Assembly (NCBI GenBank): GCA_937927525.1
Contig: CALBDR010000106.1
Location: 1-8,985 of the forward strand
From: an uncultured Candidatus Melainabacteria bacterium
GTDB lineage: Bacteria > Cyanobacteriota > Vampirovibrionia > LMEP-6097
Length of the DNA stretch: 8,985 nt
Reading direction: 5' to 3'
Position 1 is the stretch's first letter, and every line of letters starts with the position of its first letter. Positions 1 through 7,613 of this stretch are shown here, one piece after another. The notes under the pieces were generated by a model, which was not told the DNA's origin, ran no database searches, and was given only the letters and a program-made list of their open reading frames with translations. Position numbers and translations under genes: made by a program.

Positions 1-943
1 GTAAACAAGCACTCCAGCTTTTATACGAGTTCTTAATCGTCTCAATTACCTTCTCTGATTTGAATTCTTTTAAGGCTTCGATTTGTTTCTCGATTTCAGT
101 TTCAGTTTCGATTAAAACTTTTTCATCAGTACACAGTAATAAGGCTGACTCAAGTCCAGAACCATGTTCTAGCTGGCTAAGGAAATCAGCAGCTAAATGT
201 TTAGGCTTTGCTGTTTCATCTGCGATTATCGCAAGCTCACTTGGACCATAGATACCATCGATACCTATAGTTCCAAAAACTTGTTTTTTAGCGGTACTAA
301 CAAAAATATTTCCAGGTCCCACTATCTTATCTACTGGTTTTATAGTTTCTGTACCATAGGCAGCTGCTGCTACAGCTTGAGCTCCACCCACTGGGTAAAC
401 TTCTTTTATTCCTAAAAGCTCAGCTACAGCAAGTACAGCATGGCTAATAGGAGGAGGACTGAACATAACGATTCTTCTTACTCCAGCAGTTATAGCAGGG
501 ATAGCTGTCATTAAAACTGTAGAGATTAAAGGTGCTTGACCACCTGGAACATATATTGCAACAGAGTCTAAAGCTGTATATTTTACTCCAAGTTCTTCTC
601 CTAACTCTCCTGTGAATTTCCAACCTTCATTAAATTTTGAATTTGCATATTCTTCTTCATGGAATCTAGAGATTCTTTTTTTAGCTAATAATAGGGCTTC
701 TTTTAGTTCAGGATTTATCTCTTCGAAGTAATTCTGAGGCTTTATACTATTAAAATCTTCTTCGCTTAATTCATAAGAATCAAATTTACTTGTAAATTCT
801 TTTAAAGCTGAATTACCAGTACTTCTCACAGAGTCTATGATTGCTTTTACAGACTTTTCAACTTCATTAATATTCTTAGAATCTAATCTAGAGTTGATTT
901 GTTTTATTTTTTCAAGATTAGTAACCGCAACATTGCTGTTCAT
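1..943 (-). CDS. hisD: Histidinol dehydrogenase, 3' end cut off by window
   Basis: Catalyses the last two steps of histidine synthesis, the NAD-dependent oxidation of L-histidinol to histidine in the cytoplasm. The first 314 residues are present, beginning at ATG (943-941); the frame stays open to the window edge, and family members are usually about 430 residues. Visible motifs are the AIYVPGG stretch, PVGGAQAVAA, IVGPGN, the GIDGIYGPSE segment, and LSQLEHG. Gln257 and His260 in the last motif match in spacing the zinc ligands Gln259 and His262 of the E. coli enzyme. The catalytic Glu-His pair and the remaining zinc ligands lie beyond the window and cannot be checked. It is third in a probable ileS-purU-hisD operon, 20 bases after purU. 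A GGAA-like stretch lies too far upstream (about 18 bases) to be a normal ribosome binding site. Identification is firm. Confidence 0.96.
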   Translation of the reverse strand, partial: MNSNVAVTNLEKIKQINSRLDSKNINEVEKSVKAIIDSVRSTGNSALKEFTSKFDSYELSEEDFNSIKPQNYFEEINPELKEALLLAKKRISRFHEEEYANSKFNEGWKFTGELGEELGVKYTALDSVAIYVPGGQAPLISTVLMTAIPAITAGVRRIVMFSPPPISHAVLAVAELLGIKEVYPVGGAQAVAAAAYGTETIKPVDKIVGPGNIFVSTAKKQVFGTIGIDGIYGPSELAIIADETAKPKHLAADFLSQLEHGSGLESALLLCTDEKVLIETETEIEKQIEALKEFKSEKVIETIKNSYKSWSACL

Positions 944-963
944 TTCTATTATTATAGCTTTTC

Positions 964-1839
964 CTAGTCAAATACTAAAGTTTTGCCCTCATGAACAATG
1001 ATTTTATCTTCAGAGTGAGCTTTAATTGCTTGAGCGAAGACTTGTTTCTCGATATCTCTACCTTTTGAAATATAGTCCTCAACAGTATCTCGATGATCGA
1101 TATGGATTACACCTTGTTCGATGATAGGTCCCATGTCCAAATCTTCATTAGCGTAATGTGCTGTAGCACCAATGATTTTTACACCTTTATCATAGGCTTG
1201 GTGATACGGCTTTGCTCCTTTAAATGAAGGTAAGAAACCGTGGTGAACATTTATGATTTTCATCGGGAATGCTTCTATGAACTGAGGGGTAAGGATTTGC
1301 ATGTAACGAGCCATAGCCAGAAAGTCTATATTCAGTTCTTTAAGTCTGTCTATGATTCCTTTTTCTTGTGCTTCTTTTATTTTTAACTTTTCATCAGTTG
1401 AAGCTCCGTCAGGATAATTAATCGGATGATGCTCAAATGAAATATTGAATGATTTAGCTACATGCTCTAAGTCAGGGTGATTACTGATAATCACAGGTAT
1501 CTCCACGTCTATGTCACCGTACTGTTTTCTGAGAAGTAAGTCGTATAAACAGTGGTCATATTTAGAGACAAGAATGGCCATTCTTTTAGTTTTTGCGATA
1601 AATTTATATCTCATTTCAAATTTTTGAGCAATTTTAGAAAATGATTCATGAAGATCCTCTGCTGCTATTGAAAAATTAGCAGAGTCTACTAAAAGCCTCA
1701 TAAAGAAATGAGAATTTAAGCCATGGGAGTACTGTTGTGAATCGATGATATTTCCATTATTATTAGCGACGTATTCACTAACAGCATGGACTATACCTTT
1801 CTGGTCTATACAGTCTATAACTAGTTTGAATTTAGACAC
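964..1839 (-). CDS. purU: Formyltetrahydrofolate deformylase
   Basis: Hydrolyses 10-formyltetrahydrofolate to tetrahydrofolate and formate, balancing the one-carbon pool and supplying formate for formate-dependent purine synthesis. At 291 residues it has the normal family length. Residues 4 to about 80 form an ACT regulatory domain (VIDCIDQKGIVHAVSEY); residues from about 85 onward are a formyltransferase fold. The catalytic Asn-His-Asp set is visible as Asn197 and His199 in INVHHGFLPSFKGAKPYHQA and Asp235 in DLDMGPII. Two small departures from the usual sequence are HHG for HHS and DMG for DEG; neither removes a catalytic residue. The start is GTG (1839-1837) and no Shine-Dalgarno is seen upstream. 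It lies 36 bases after the ileS stop and 20 bases before hisD, so it is probably co-transcribed with both. The related GART (purN) lacks the N-terminal ACT domain, so purU is preferred. Confidence 0.95.
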   Translation of the reverse strand: MSKFKLVIDCIDQKGIVHAVSEYVANNNGNIIDSQQYSHGLNSHFFMRLLVDSANFSIAAEDLHESFSKIAQKFEMRYKFIAKTKRMAILVSKYDHCLYDLLLRKQYGDIDVEIPVIISNHPDLEHVAKSFNISFEHHPINYPDGASTDEKLKIKEAQEKGIIDRLKELNIDFLAMARYMQILTPQFIEAFPMKIINVHHGFLPSFKGAKPYHQAYDKGVKIIGATAHYANEDLDMGPIIEQGVIHIDHRDTVEDYISKGRDIEKQVFAQAIKAHSEDKIIVHEGKTLVFD

Positions 1840-1875
1840 AATGTCTTATTTTAGCAATTGGGAGCTAATAAATTA

Positions 1876-4848
1876 TCAAGAACTTAGGTATTCTTCGATA
1901 GCAGAATTACAGCAATTACATATACCTTCTGAATTTAGTTCAGTCTCAGGAAAATGCTTCCAGCATCTTTCACATTTTTTGTAGCCTTCAAGTAGCTTAG
2001 CTTCAGCTTTAGCTTCTGAGCCAGCTTCTATCTCGACTTCAGAAACTATAAAGGCAGCTTTAATTTCTTCTTTCAGCCTGTTAAATAGTTCAAACTTAGC
2101 TTCTGGAACTGTGATTTTAAGCTTAGCTTCTAGAGATTTAGAGATGATTTTGTTATTTCTAAGCGCTTCTAAAGATTTATTTGCTAGGTCTCTTACACTC
2201 AAAATATAATCCCAGCTATCACTAAGTTTCTGGTTCTGGTATTCAGCTTTAACTGAAGGCCAGTTAGATAACTGGATAGTTTTCTGTTTCTCGGTCGCTT
2301 TATCTGAGAAGAAAGCACTTTTCTCTGATTTTAGATACTTCGAAATATCTTCAGCTGTATGAGAATAGATGTCTTCTGCGAGGTGAGGAAGTATCGGAAC
2401 GAAAAATCTGTTTAAGTTAGAAAGTATTTCCAAGGTGACAGTCTGAACTGCTCTTCTAGACTTAGAACTCTTACCATGAGTGTAAAGGCGATCTTTACAG
2501 ATATCAAAGTAGAAAGAAGATAAATCTACTGAACAGAAGTTCTGGATTAACTGATAGAATTTCGAGAAATCGTAGTTCTCGAATGCTTCAGTAAGCTTTT
2601 CTGTGAGCCCTTGAAGTCTGTGAAGGATCAATTTATCTAAATCCCACAGTTCATCATAGCTAAGAGCATCAGTTTCTGGATTAAAGTCTGAAAGATTACC
2701 TAAAATGAATCTACTAGTATTTCTAAAGTTTCTATAGATATCACTTAACTGTTTAAAGATATTTTTGCCTACTTTAATATCTACTGTATAGTCAACACTT
2801 GCGACCCATAGTCTAAGAATGTCTGCACCATTATCTTTGATTACATCCTGAGGGTCTACTACGTTACCTAAAGATTTAGACATCTTACGTCCTTTCTCAT
2901 CCATAACGAAACCATGAGTAAGAACTGTGTTGTAAGGTCTAATACCATTTACAGCAACTGAGGTTAATAAGCTAGACTGGAACCAACCTCTATGCTGATC
3001 AGATCCTTCTAAGTACATGTCTACAGGCTTAAACTCTTCTGAGTTTAGTTCCGGGCGCAGGTTTACTACACTTCTATGGCTAGAGCCAGAATCAAACCAA
3101 ACATCCATAGTGTCTGTTTCTTTTACCAAATTTTCTGGATTGTACTTAGCGTGAAGAGATTCAGGGATTAAGTCTTTTATTTCTTTTGCGTACCAAGCAG
3201 AAGACCCTTCTGTCTTAAAGATATCAGCTACATATTTTATGATTTCTAAATCTAAAATAGCTTCTGGATTTCCGTATTCATCAAGTTTCGTTTTATCGTA
3301 AAAAGCTGGAATCGGAACCCCCCAAGTTCTCTGACGAGAAATACACCAGTCGCCACGCCCTTTAACCATAGTTTGAATACGGTTTTTCGCTCTATCTGGG
3401 AACCACTTAACTTTGTCTATTTCACTAAGTGCTTTATCTTTAAAACCATCTACACTAGCGAACCATTGTTCTGTCGCTCTGAAAAGCAAAGGAGTTTTAG
3501 ATCTCCAGCAGAATGGATAACTATGGTGATATTTTTTATGTTTAATTAGTGATTTAGATTCACGTAAAGCGTCTAAAACTATAGGGTTTGCATTGTCGGC
3601 GATATGTAAGCCTTGAAGGTCTAAGTTTAATTCAGCACCTATCTCTAACTCAGTAGCTTCTGGGTCAGCTTTTTTATTTTTCTTATCTAAGATTTTCTTA
3701 GAATCTTCATTTACAGTGATTTTCACTGCTCCAACTTCTTTAGTATAGAAACCTCTAGTATCTACTGGACAGAGTACGTCTAAGCCATACTGTTTCCCGA
3801 CTTCGAAATCTTCTTGACCATGTCCAGGAGCAGTGTGTACGCAGCCTGTACCAGAATCAATGGTTACGTGCTCACCTAGTATAATAGGTGATTCTCTATC
3901 GAAAAGAGGGTGCTGAGTTTTAATCCCTTCTAGCTCTGAACCTTTAATGCCATCCCTAATAATCTTAAGATCTTCAAGCTCTGTTTCATTCTTAAAGGTT
4001 TCAAAAAGATCCTTTGCGATAATTAATTTACCAAATTCAGTAGATTCTGTTACGCAGTATTCTACATCTTTATTCAGACAGATAGCTAAGTTTGCAGGAA
4101 TAGTCCATGGAGTAGTGGTCCAGATAACGAAATTAGAATCAGAGTATTCACCTTCTTTTACCTTGAATTTTACATAAATAGAGTCAGAAACATGATCTTG
4201 ATATTCTATCTCGGCATCAGCTAAAGCTGTTTGCGAGCCATAGCTCCAGTGAACACACTTAAGACCTCTATAGATATAGCCTTTAGCTGCCATTTCCCCA
4301 AAAAGTTTTATCTGCTCAGCTTCATAGTCTGGCTTTAAAGTTACATAAGGATTTTCCCAGTCAGCTAGAATTCCTAAACGTTTGAATTTTTCTTCCTGAC
4401 CTTTAAGATTATTTAAGGCAAATTCTTTACATTTTTCACGGAGTTCTAAAACACTAACAGCGTTTCTGCCACCCTTGATCTTCTTCACGACAGCAGTTTC
4501 GATCGGTAAACCGTGTGAGTCATAACCCGGGATAAATGGGACTTGATACCCTCTCTGTAATTTATATCTAGTGATAATATCTTTTAGGATTTTATTTAAG
4601 GCAGTACCTATGTGAATACGATCAGAGCTCAAGTATGGAGGACCATCATGAAGTATGAATCTATCAGCTCCTTCAGCTTTACGAAGTTTTAAACCTTCGT
4701 TATAAATATCGAGAGAATCCCATTTAGATTGGAATTCAGGTTCACGTTGTGGACCATTTCCTCTCATTGGAAAATTAGTTTGCGGTAAGTCTATCGATTC
4801 TTTAATAGCTTTTTTATAGGTTTCTGCGTTTATATTTTCTGTAGGCAT
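1876..4848 (-). CDS. ileS: Isoleucyl-tRNA synthetase with non-standard HIGT signature
   Basis: Charges tRNA-Ile with isoleucine in the cytoplasm. The 990-residue protein has the full bacterial layout: the N-terminal REPEFQSKW region, the catalytic fold with HDGPPY (about 67-72), the editing domain (TTTPWTIPANLAI and GTGCVHTAPGHGQEDF), WCISRQRTWGVPIP, DVWFDSGSSH, EGSDQHRGWFQSSL, an intact KMSKS at 655-659, the anticodon-binding helices, and a C-terminal zinc knuckle with Cys959, Cys962, Cys977 and Cys980. It is slightly long for the family (usually 900-960). The odd point is the first class I signature: PPYANG...HIGH is replaced by PPYLSS followed by His79-Ile-Gly-Thr82, so the last His is Thr. 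All other motifs are intact and the frame is unbroken over almost 3 kb, so the gene is surely functional. It is first in an operon with purU and hisD. Only 123 bases separate it from the divergent neighbour, too little for a T-box leader. The ATG start has no Shine-Dalgarno. Confidence 0.98.
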   Translation of the reverse strand: MPTENINAETYKKAIKESIDLPQTNFPMRGNGPQREPEFQSKWDSLDIYNEGLKLRKAEGADRFILHDGPPYLSSDRIHIGTALNKILKDIITRYKLQRGYQVPFIPGYDSHGLPIETAVVKKIKGGRNAVSVLELREKCKEFALNNLKGQEEKFKRLGILADWENPYVTLKPDYEAEQIKLFGEMAAKGYIYRGLKCVHWSYGSQTALADAEIEYQDHVSDSIYVKFKVKEGEYSDSNFVIWTTTPWTIPANLAICLNKDVEYCVTESTEFGKLIIAKDLFETFKNETELEDLKIIRDGIKGSELEGIKTQHPLFDRESPIILGEHVTIDSGTGCVHTAPGHGQEDFEVGKQYGLDVLCPVDTRGFYTKEVGAVKITVNEDSKKILDKKNKKADPEATELEIGAELNLDLQGLHIADNANPIVLDALRESKSLIKHKKYHHSYPFCWRSKTPLLFRATEQWFASVDGFKDKALSEIDKVKWFPDRAKNRIQTMVKGRGDWCISRQRTWGVPIPAFYDKTKLDEYGNPEAILDLEIIKYVADIFKTEGSSAWYAKEIKDLIPESLHAKYNPENLVKETDTMDVWFDSGSSHRSVVNLRPELNSEEFKPVDMYLEGSDQHRGWFQSSLLTSVAVNGIRPYNTVLTHGFVMDEKGRKMSKSLGNVVDPQDVIKDNGADILRLWVASVDYTVDIKVGKNIFKQLSDIYRNFRNTSRFILGNLSDFNPETDALSYDELWDLDKLILHRLQGLTEKLTEAFENYDFSKFYQLIQNFCSVDLSSFYFDICKDRLYTHGKSSKSRRAVQTVTLEILSNLNRFFVPILPHLAEDIYSHTAEDISKYLKSEKSAFFSDKATEKQKTIQLSNWPSVKAEYQNQKLSDSWDYILSVRDLANKSLEALRNNKIISKSLEAKLKITVPEAKFELFNRLKEEIKAAFIVSEVEIEAGSEAKAEAKLLEGYKKCERCWKHFPETELNSEGICNCCNSAIEEYLSS

Positions 4849-4861
4849 AGTATTAAAACAG

Positions 4862-4891
4862 CTTATATTCTATCATTTCTAAATATTTCAA
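4862..4891 (-). promoter_or_regulatory. Possible promoter for the ileS operon
   Basis: On the minus strand TTGAAA (4891-4886) is followed after 18 bases by TATAAG (4867-4862); AATATA at 16 bases is an alternative -10. Transcription would begin near 4855, leaving a leader of only about 7 bases before the ileS ATG. The match is moderate and the region is AT-rich, so chance is possible. Confidence 0.4.
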
Positions 4892-4902
4892 TTTATTATG
4901 TA

Positions 4903-4966
4903 TTGAAAATACGGGTAAAATACTATATAGGATACTAAGGTGTCTTTATTTTGTCGTAAATATACT
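4903..4966 (+). promoter_or_regulatory. Possible promoter(s) for the unknown 352-residue protein gene
   Basis: Two options are visible on the plus strand. TTGAAA at 4903-4908 is followed by TATATA (4924-4929, spacing 15) or TATAGG (4926-4931, spacing 17). Separately, TATACT at 4961-4966 would place the start of transcription at about the ATG itself (4972), giving a leaderless message; no good -35 precedes it. In-frame stops at 4957, 4966 and 4969 exclude an upstream start codon. An AAGG at 4937-4940 is too far from the ATG to act as its ribosome binding site. Confidence 0.35.
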
Positions 4967-4971
4967 AATAA

Positions 4972-6030
4972 ATGCCTGAATTACCCCACGATCCACGAAG
5001 AAAAGAAGAAGAGGAAGAAGAAAAAGAGCCTCAGGATGTTAACCTAAAGCATACTTTTAATTATGTTGGTGGGACTTTTGCGTATAAAAATAAAAAGAAA
5101 ATCAAACGTCCTATAAGTGAAGATAACTCGCGTGAGACTATCATGATGGTAGGTTATGGTAAAGCTAGAAAAGTCACTCTGGCTATGCCAGATGTTGATA
5201 AAAGAGCGGGGATTTTTCCACAGCATAACTCAGTCGGCAAATTCTCCACTAATCTAGAGTTACTTCCAGCTAGAAACTTAGAACCATATAAAGTTATGGT
5301 CGATGTTGAGACTTTAGAGAAAAATAATTTTCAACCATCTATTATCTCTATGACTAAAGAAAGACTCAGTAGACTTCAAAAACAAATGTCACATATGAGT
5401 CCTTTTGCATTTAATCAGATGATGGATATCCCACGTCCAGATAAAAGAGACTTTAAAGTCTTTTACAAGATGATTAAAAAAACAAGACAAATTATTACAG
5501 CATACCCTCATAGAAAAACAGGAGAATCGCTTTTTGCCCAGGTTGTTCAATTCGATGAAAATAACGAAGTTAACTCTATAAAACACTGTAGCTTTGATAA
5601 TTCAGCTCCTTATATTTTAAATGAGTCTAAAATTGACAAATTTGGTAACCTAAGGCAGTTAGCTCACATGGGAAATAAAGGTGGTAGTATCGCATTAAAT
5701 GCAGTTGAGCGTTTTGATGATGGAACTTTAGTCTGGATTATTACTGAAAATAAAGAAACAGGAGCTTCAGCCTTAAAACCCACTGAAGAAATAGTGTTTG
5801 TAGCTAATGTTATTAACACTGCAGCCAAAAAAGCTGCAAGAAATATGGGGGCAGAATTAGTCGTAGATAATCAATGGGGAGGACGCTTTTGTCCTTCTGG
5901 ATGCCGGGCTGAATGTCACCCACTTCAAAGAAATTTCAAACTACAAGTCTTAAATCAAATTAATCAAATCATCGATGGTGCCACCATCCCAGGATTAGAA
6001 CCTATATTCAGAATCCCCCCAAACTTCTAG
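4972..6030 (+). CDS. Protein of unknown function with acidic N-terminus and C-x3-C-x3-C-H cluster
   Basis: I do not recognise this 352-residue protein. It opens with a short charged leader containing a run of glutamates at about residues 12-17, followed by a basic patch (KNKKKIKR). The body is a mixed, hydrophilic sequence without signal peptide or membrane segment, so it is probably cytoplasmic. Lys/Arg-rich helices occur around residues 125-180. Near the C-terminus, after a conserved-looking NQWGGRF, comes Cys307-x3-Cys311-x3-Cys315-His316, which could bind a metal ion; the spacing is not that of radical SAM enzymes (C-x3-C-x2-C). A final helix (LQVLNQINQIID) and a Pro-rich tail follow. Base composition matches the neighbouring genes, and the absence of any stop over 1 kb supports a real gene. 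It is divergent from ileS and convergent with ispD, so it is probably transcribed alone. The ATG is fixed by in-frame stops just upstream. Confidence 0.85.
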   Translation: MPELPHDPRRKEEEEEEKEPQDVNLKHTFNYVGGTFAYKNKKKIKRPISEDNSRETIMMVGYGKARKVTLAMPDVDKRAGIFPQHNSVGKFSTNLELLPARNLEPYKVMVDVETLEKNNFQPSIISMTKERLSRLQKQMSHMSPFAFNQMMDIPRPDKRDFKVFYKMIKKTRQIITAYPHRKTGESLFAQVVQFDENNEVNSIKHCSFDNSAPYILNESKIDKFGNLRQLAHMGNKGGSIALNAVERFDDGTLVWIITENKETGASALKPTEEIVFVANVINTAAKKAARNMGAELVVDNQWGGRFCPSGCRAECHPLQRNFKLQVLNQINQIIDGATIPGLEPIFRIPPNF

Positions 6031-6053
6031 AACCTTCTGCACGGCGTATAGTT

Positions 6054-6785
6054 CTATCTTTTCGTAAGTCTCTTCGATAAAATCAATTCAGCAATTTCTA
6101 AATCTTCGGGGGTCGTGATTTTGTAGTTAGACTTAGGGCTTTCAACTAATGCTACTGGAACATTTAACCTCTCTACTAAGCTTGCAGAATCTGTTCCTTC
6201 GAAATGATCTTTTTTGGCCTTATTATAGGCCTCAAAAATAATGTCTGTTTTAAAAACCTGAGGGGTTTGAGCTTGCCAAGTATTCTCTCTAGAAATATTT
6301 TTCTTAATTAAAATGTTTTCACTAGCTTCTGAATGGCTTAGCTTTAGCGTGTCAAATACCTTATTTGCTGCAATAGCAGCTCCAGTTTCTAATGATTTAT
6401 TAATGACACTGTTGACGATTTCCTGAGTCACTAAAACTCTGACTGCGTCATGAACTAATACTAAGTCAGGTTTCTGTTCTAGGGTTTTAATATAATCTAA
6501 TCCATTATGAACACTGTGCTGTCTGGTTTTTCCACCTTTTATAATATCGATATCAACTTCATCTAATTTATTACCTACAAGCTTTTTAGTTTTGACTATA
6601 TCTACTGAAGGTATGATGAATTTTTGTATAAGACCAGTTTGAGCTAGTATTTTTAGTGTAACAAGGAGTATTGGTTGATCAAAAATAGTCAGAAACTGCT
6701 TCGGTCTGCGCTCATTCATTCTTTTACCGACACCACCTGCTGGTATTACTGAGTAAATCAATGATTTTTTATTTGTGGCATCCAT
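6054..6785 (-). CDS. ispD: 2-C-methyl-D-erythritol 4-phosphate cytidylyltransferase
   Basis: Joins CTP and 2-C-methyl-D-erythritol 4-phosphate to CDP-ME, the third step of the methylerythritol phosphate isoprenoid pathway, in the cytoplasm. The 243 residues are of normal length. The nucleotide-binding start IPAGGVGKRM (Arg22) is followed by RPKQFL (Lys29). Further family signatures are GGKTRQHSVHNGL, VHDAVRVLV (Asp113 and Arg116 kept; the usual form is HDAARPFV), FDTLKL, ENTWQAQTPQVF, TDSASLVE (Thr198) and NYKITTPEDLEIAE (Lys222). Small deviations such as PAGG for PAAG and HDAVRV for HDAARP keep the key residues. No ispF neighbour is present. Its 3' end is 23 bases from the end of the convergent unknown gene, and it is divergent from a recombinase-like gene across 32 bases. 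AAGG about 10 bases before the ATG is the best ribosome binding site candidate in the window, though weak. Confidence 0.95.
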   Translation of the reverse strand: MDATNKKSLIYSVIPAGGVGKRMNERRPKQFLTIFDQPILLVTLKILAQTGLIQKFIIPSVDIVKTKKLVGNKLDEVDIDIIKGGKTRQHSVHNGLDYIKTLEQKPDLVLVHDAVRVLVTQEIVNSVINKSLETGAAIAANKVFDTLKLSHSEASENILIKKNISRENTWQAQTPQVFKTDIIFEAYNKAKKDHFEGTDSASLVERLNVPVALVESPKSNYKITTPEDLEIAELILSKRLTKR

Positions 6786-6798
6786 TAATAAGTAACCT

Positions 6799-6804
6799 TA
6801 TAAT
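6799..6804 (+). promoter_or_regulatory. Perfect TATAAT -10 box for the recombinase-like gene
   Basis: TATAAT on the plus strand lies 13 bases before the ATG at 6818. Transcription would start near 6811, leaving about 7 untranslated bases. No convincing -35 is seen; TTGTGG at 6773-6778 would be 20 bases away, inside the start of ispD. Confidence 0.5.
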
Positions 6805-6809
6805 ATAAA

Positions 6810-6815
6810 ATTATA
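6810..6815 (-). promoter_or_regulatory. Perfect TATAAT -10 box for ispD
   Basis: On the minus strand 6815-6810 reads TATAAT, and transcription would start near 6803, about 17 bases before the ispD ATG. No good -35 is visible. With the plus-strand box at 6799-6804 it forms a perfect 6-bp inverted repeat around a 5-base spacer, and the expected start site of each promoter falls in the -10 box of the other. Confidence 0.5.
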
Positions 6816-6817
6816 GT

Positions 6818-7612
6818 ATGCAAGTCTTACTAGAGTTTTTAGAATATCTAGAAAATTTTTCTGGCTTAGTTCCGAATACATTGAGACTTTATAAAAGGGA
6901 TTTATTAGATTTTGAACTTTTTATTAAAAAAAAGCATGGAGAGCTTTTTGATGTAACTAATTTGCGTAAAGATGATCTTGAAGATTTTTCTGCATATATC
7001 TCAAATCAAGGTTCTTCAATTGCTACTGTAAATAGAAAATTAACCGCATTAAGAAAATTTTGGAATTGGCTCAGAGAGAGAGGGGAAGTTGAAAAAGATC
7101 CTTTCTCACAGATATTTAGAGAAAGTCAATATCGTAATAAAAGTTTTGAATGTTTGACTGAAGAAGAAATAAACTTATTATTGGATTGTGAAAACCTTGA
7201 ATTGAGAACTAAGTTGATTCTTGAGCTACTTTATTCATGCGGTTTAAGAGTAAATGAACTTTTGGTGCTGACAGTAGAAGATATTTCTTTGAATGAAAAG
7301 ATTATTACCGTAGTTAATACTCGAAATAAGAAAATTCGTTTAGTTCCGATTACGGATTTATTGTTCACTCTGCTTGAAACTTATTTAGCTGAACATGAAT
7401 TTAAGTCTGTCGATAAACTTTTTAATATTAGTGCAAGAGAAGTGTATCGAATTGTAGCTGGAGCTGCACAGGATTTAGGTATTAATAAAAAAATCACTGC
7501 TTCAACTCTTAGAAATAGTTTTATTAAACATATGAAAGAGCGTGGAGCTCATAAAGTTTTTATCCAAGACATAACTGGTCAGAAAAATTTAAATGAAGCG
7601 GTTTTTAACTAA
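6818..7612 (+). CDS. XerC/XerD-like tyrosine recombinase lacking catalytic residues
   Basis: The 264-residue protein has the two-domain form of XerC/XerD. Residues 1 to about 95 are an N-terminal SAM-like DNA-binding domain (FLEYLENFSGLVPNTLRLYKRD; TVNRKLTALRKFWNWL), and about 110-264 a catalytic-type domain. The first catalytic arginine is kept, Arg144 in YSCGLRVNEL. By alignment to E. coli XerD, Lys172 corresponds to Arg169 (RNKKIRLVP), His244 to Ser229, Arg247 to Arg232 (STLRNSF), His270 to Gln255 (ITGQ) and the nucleophile Tyr279 to Asn264, the last residue. The spacing Arg232-Gln255-Asn264 equals that in XerD, so these are substitutions, not misalignment. It should therefore be unable to cleave DNA but may still bind it. 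The frame is intact, and I see no frameshift that would restore a tyrosine. No Shine-Dalgarno precedes the ATG. It is divergent from ispD and ends 1 base from the convergent methyltransferase gene. Confidence 0.9.
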   Translation: MQVLLEFLEYLENFSGLVPNTLRLYKRDLLDFELFIKKKHGELFDVTNLRKDDLEDFSAYISNQGSSIATVNRKLTALRKFWNWLRERGEVEKDPFSQIFRESQYRNKSFECLTEEEINLLLDCENLELRTKLILELLYSCGLRVNELLVLTVEDISLNEKIITVVNTRNKKIRLVPITDLLFTLLETYLAEHEFKSVDKLFNISAREVYRIVAGAAQDLGINKKITASTLRNSFIKHMKERGAHKVFIQDITGQKNLNEAVFN

Positions 7613-7613
7613 A

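Noticed and set aside
60..415. Small plus-strand reading frames over hisD
   Set aside because: They are antisense to the well-conserved hisD frame and encode low-complexity sequence with no family features; the same applies to the short frames opposite ileS, purU, the unknown gene and the methyltransferase gene.
1990..2035. Repeated AGCTTC/AGCTTTAGCTTC tract
   Set aside because: It encodes an Ala/Glu/Lys-rich linker before the zinc knuckle of IleS; simple low complexity of a linker rather than a repeat element.
4849..4971. T-box or other riboswitch upstream of ileS
   Set aside because: The gap is only 123 bases, is shared with a divergent gene, and shows no conserved T-box sequence or stem structure.
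4998..5030. Purine-only GAA/GAG tract near the start of the unknown gene
   Set aside because: It is explained by the encoded glutamate run; not an independent element.
5974..5988. GATGGTG-C-CACCATC palindrome
   Set aside because: It lies inside the coding sequence of the unknown protein, has no loop space to form a stable hairpin, and no partner copy was seen.
6028..6062. TAGAAC...GTTCTA inverted repeat followed by TCTTTT, a possible terminator for the unknown gene
   Set aside because: The stem is only 6 bp, mostly A/T, with a 17-base loop and an interrupted T-run, and it overlaps both gene ends. Too weak to annotate.
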